DNA of 30,964 nucleotides from positions 1 to 30,964 of the forward strand of contig JAFVAZ010000023.1 of NCBI GenBank assembly GCA_017480265.1, given 5' to 3'. Shown here piece after piece: positions 30,640 to 30,964 of the stretch. The notes beneath the pieces were generated by a model. It was not told the origin of the DNA and did no database searches. It saw only the letters and a list, made by a program, of their open reading frames with translations. This DNA is from Clostridia bacterium. GTDB taxonomy: Bacteria; Bacillota; Clostridia; Oscillospirales; Acutalibacteraceae. Each line of letters begins with the position of its first letter. Position 1 is the stretch's first letter. A program made the translations under genes and the position numbers.

Positions 30640-30964
30640 ATGAAGCTAAAATTTACTAAAATGCATGGCTGCGGAAACGACTATATTTACTTTGATTGCA
30701 CGAAAAGCAATGAAATAGGGAACCCAAATGAGCTCAGTGTCAGGCTATCCGATAGGCACTTTGGGGTAGGAGCCGATGGAATTATATTGATCTGCCGGTC
30801 AGATATAGCTGACGCTAAAATGAGGATGTTTAACAGCGACGGAAGCGAAGGCAAAATGTGTGGCAACGGGATCAGATGTGTAGGGAAATTTTTATTTGAT
30901 AATAACATTGTAAAAAAAGGGACCATAAAAATTGAAACATTAAGCGGCATAAAGACGCTTAAAA
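30640..30964 (+). CDS. dapF: Diaminopimelate epimerase (partial, 3' end beyond window)
   Basis: The first 108 residues of DapF, which turns LL- into meso-diaminopimelate for lysine and peptidoglycan. FTKMHGCGNDYI at 5-16, RHFGVGADGIIL (39-50), FNSDGSE and the first catalytic Cys, C74 in MCGNGIRC, are all present. The second catalytic Cys lies beyond the window. RBS GAGGAT. It suggests a meso-DAP wall. Confidence 0.95.
   Translation, partial: MKLKFTKMHGCGNDYIYFDCTKSNEIGNPNELSVRLSDRHFGVGADGIILICRSDIADAKMRMFNSDGSEGKMCGNGIRCVGKFLFDNNIVKKGTIKIETLSGIKTLK

Noticed and set aside
1..30964. CRISPR arrays, prophage genes or defence systems
   Set aside because: No regularly spaced repeats and no phage structural, integrase or defence-type genes were seen; the gene content is housekeeping.

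Overview
The window reads as chromosomal DNA of a low-GC Firmicute, most likely a member of the Clostridia. The signs are strong AT bias, purine-rich ribosome binding sites, near-consensus sigma-A promoters, a nusA-rnpM-ylxQ-infB cluster, a V-type ATPase operon and a type II fatty acid synthesis/acetyl-CoA carboxylase operon. No species can be named from the sequence. Almost everything is housekeeping. No phage, CRISPR array, tRNA or rRNA was seen, and the only mobile-element hint is a zinc-ribbon fragment cut by the left edge.

Layout. (1) 1-3690, minus strand: an iron-uptake operon transcribed right to left, feoA - feoB - a 56-residue Cys-rich membrane protein - a DtxR-type regulator - a 3-methyladenine DNA glycosylase. 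Its promoter carries an operator-like dyad next to the -10. (2) 3890-8467, plus strand: nusA, rnpM (ylxR), ylxQ and infB, with a leader hairpin but no rimP, closed by a bidirectional terminator. (3) 8521-10884: a family 2 glycosyltransferase (minus) diverging from alanine racemase (plus). (4) 11104-20152, plus strand: a V-type ATPase operon in the order peripheral stalk, C, I, K, F, E, A, B, D. Subunit C is interrupted by one in-frame TGA. (5) 20167-28975: fabG (minus) diverging from a long plus-strand operon of fabF-like ketosynthase, a cysteine-less ketosynthase-like partner, fabZ-like dehydratase, acyl carrier protein, fabD, birA-type biotin ligase, accB, a fused accC-accD and accA. (6) 29238-30964: a CapA-family protein and the start of dapF, cut by the right edge.

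How the genes work together. The Acc proteins and the biotin ligase would make malonyl-CoA. FabD moves malonyl to the carrier protein, and the ketosynthase, FabG and the FabZ-like enzyme run elongation. A FabH-type initiator and an enoyl reductase are not in the window.

The least ordinary points are four. A biotin carboxylase is fused directly to a carboxyltransferase beta domain that lacks its zinc ribbon. A ketosynthase is paired with a shortened partner without the active-site Cys, recalling the KS/chain-length-factor pairs of type II polyketide synthases. The biotin ligase has lost the canonical glycine/arginine loop. The V-ATPase C gene is full length except for one stop codon. I found no clear evidence of a wholly new system; the fatty acid operon is the best candidate for unusual biology.
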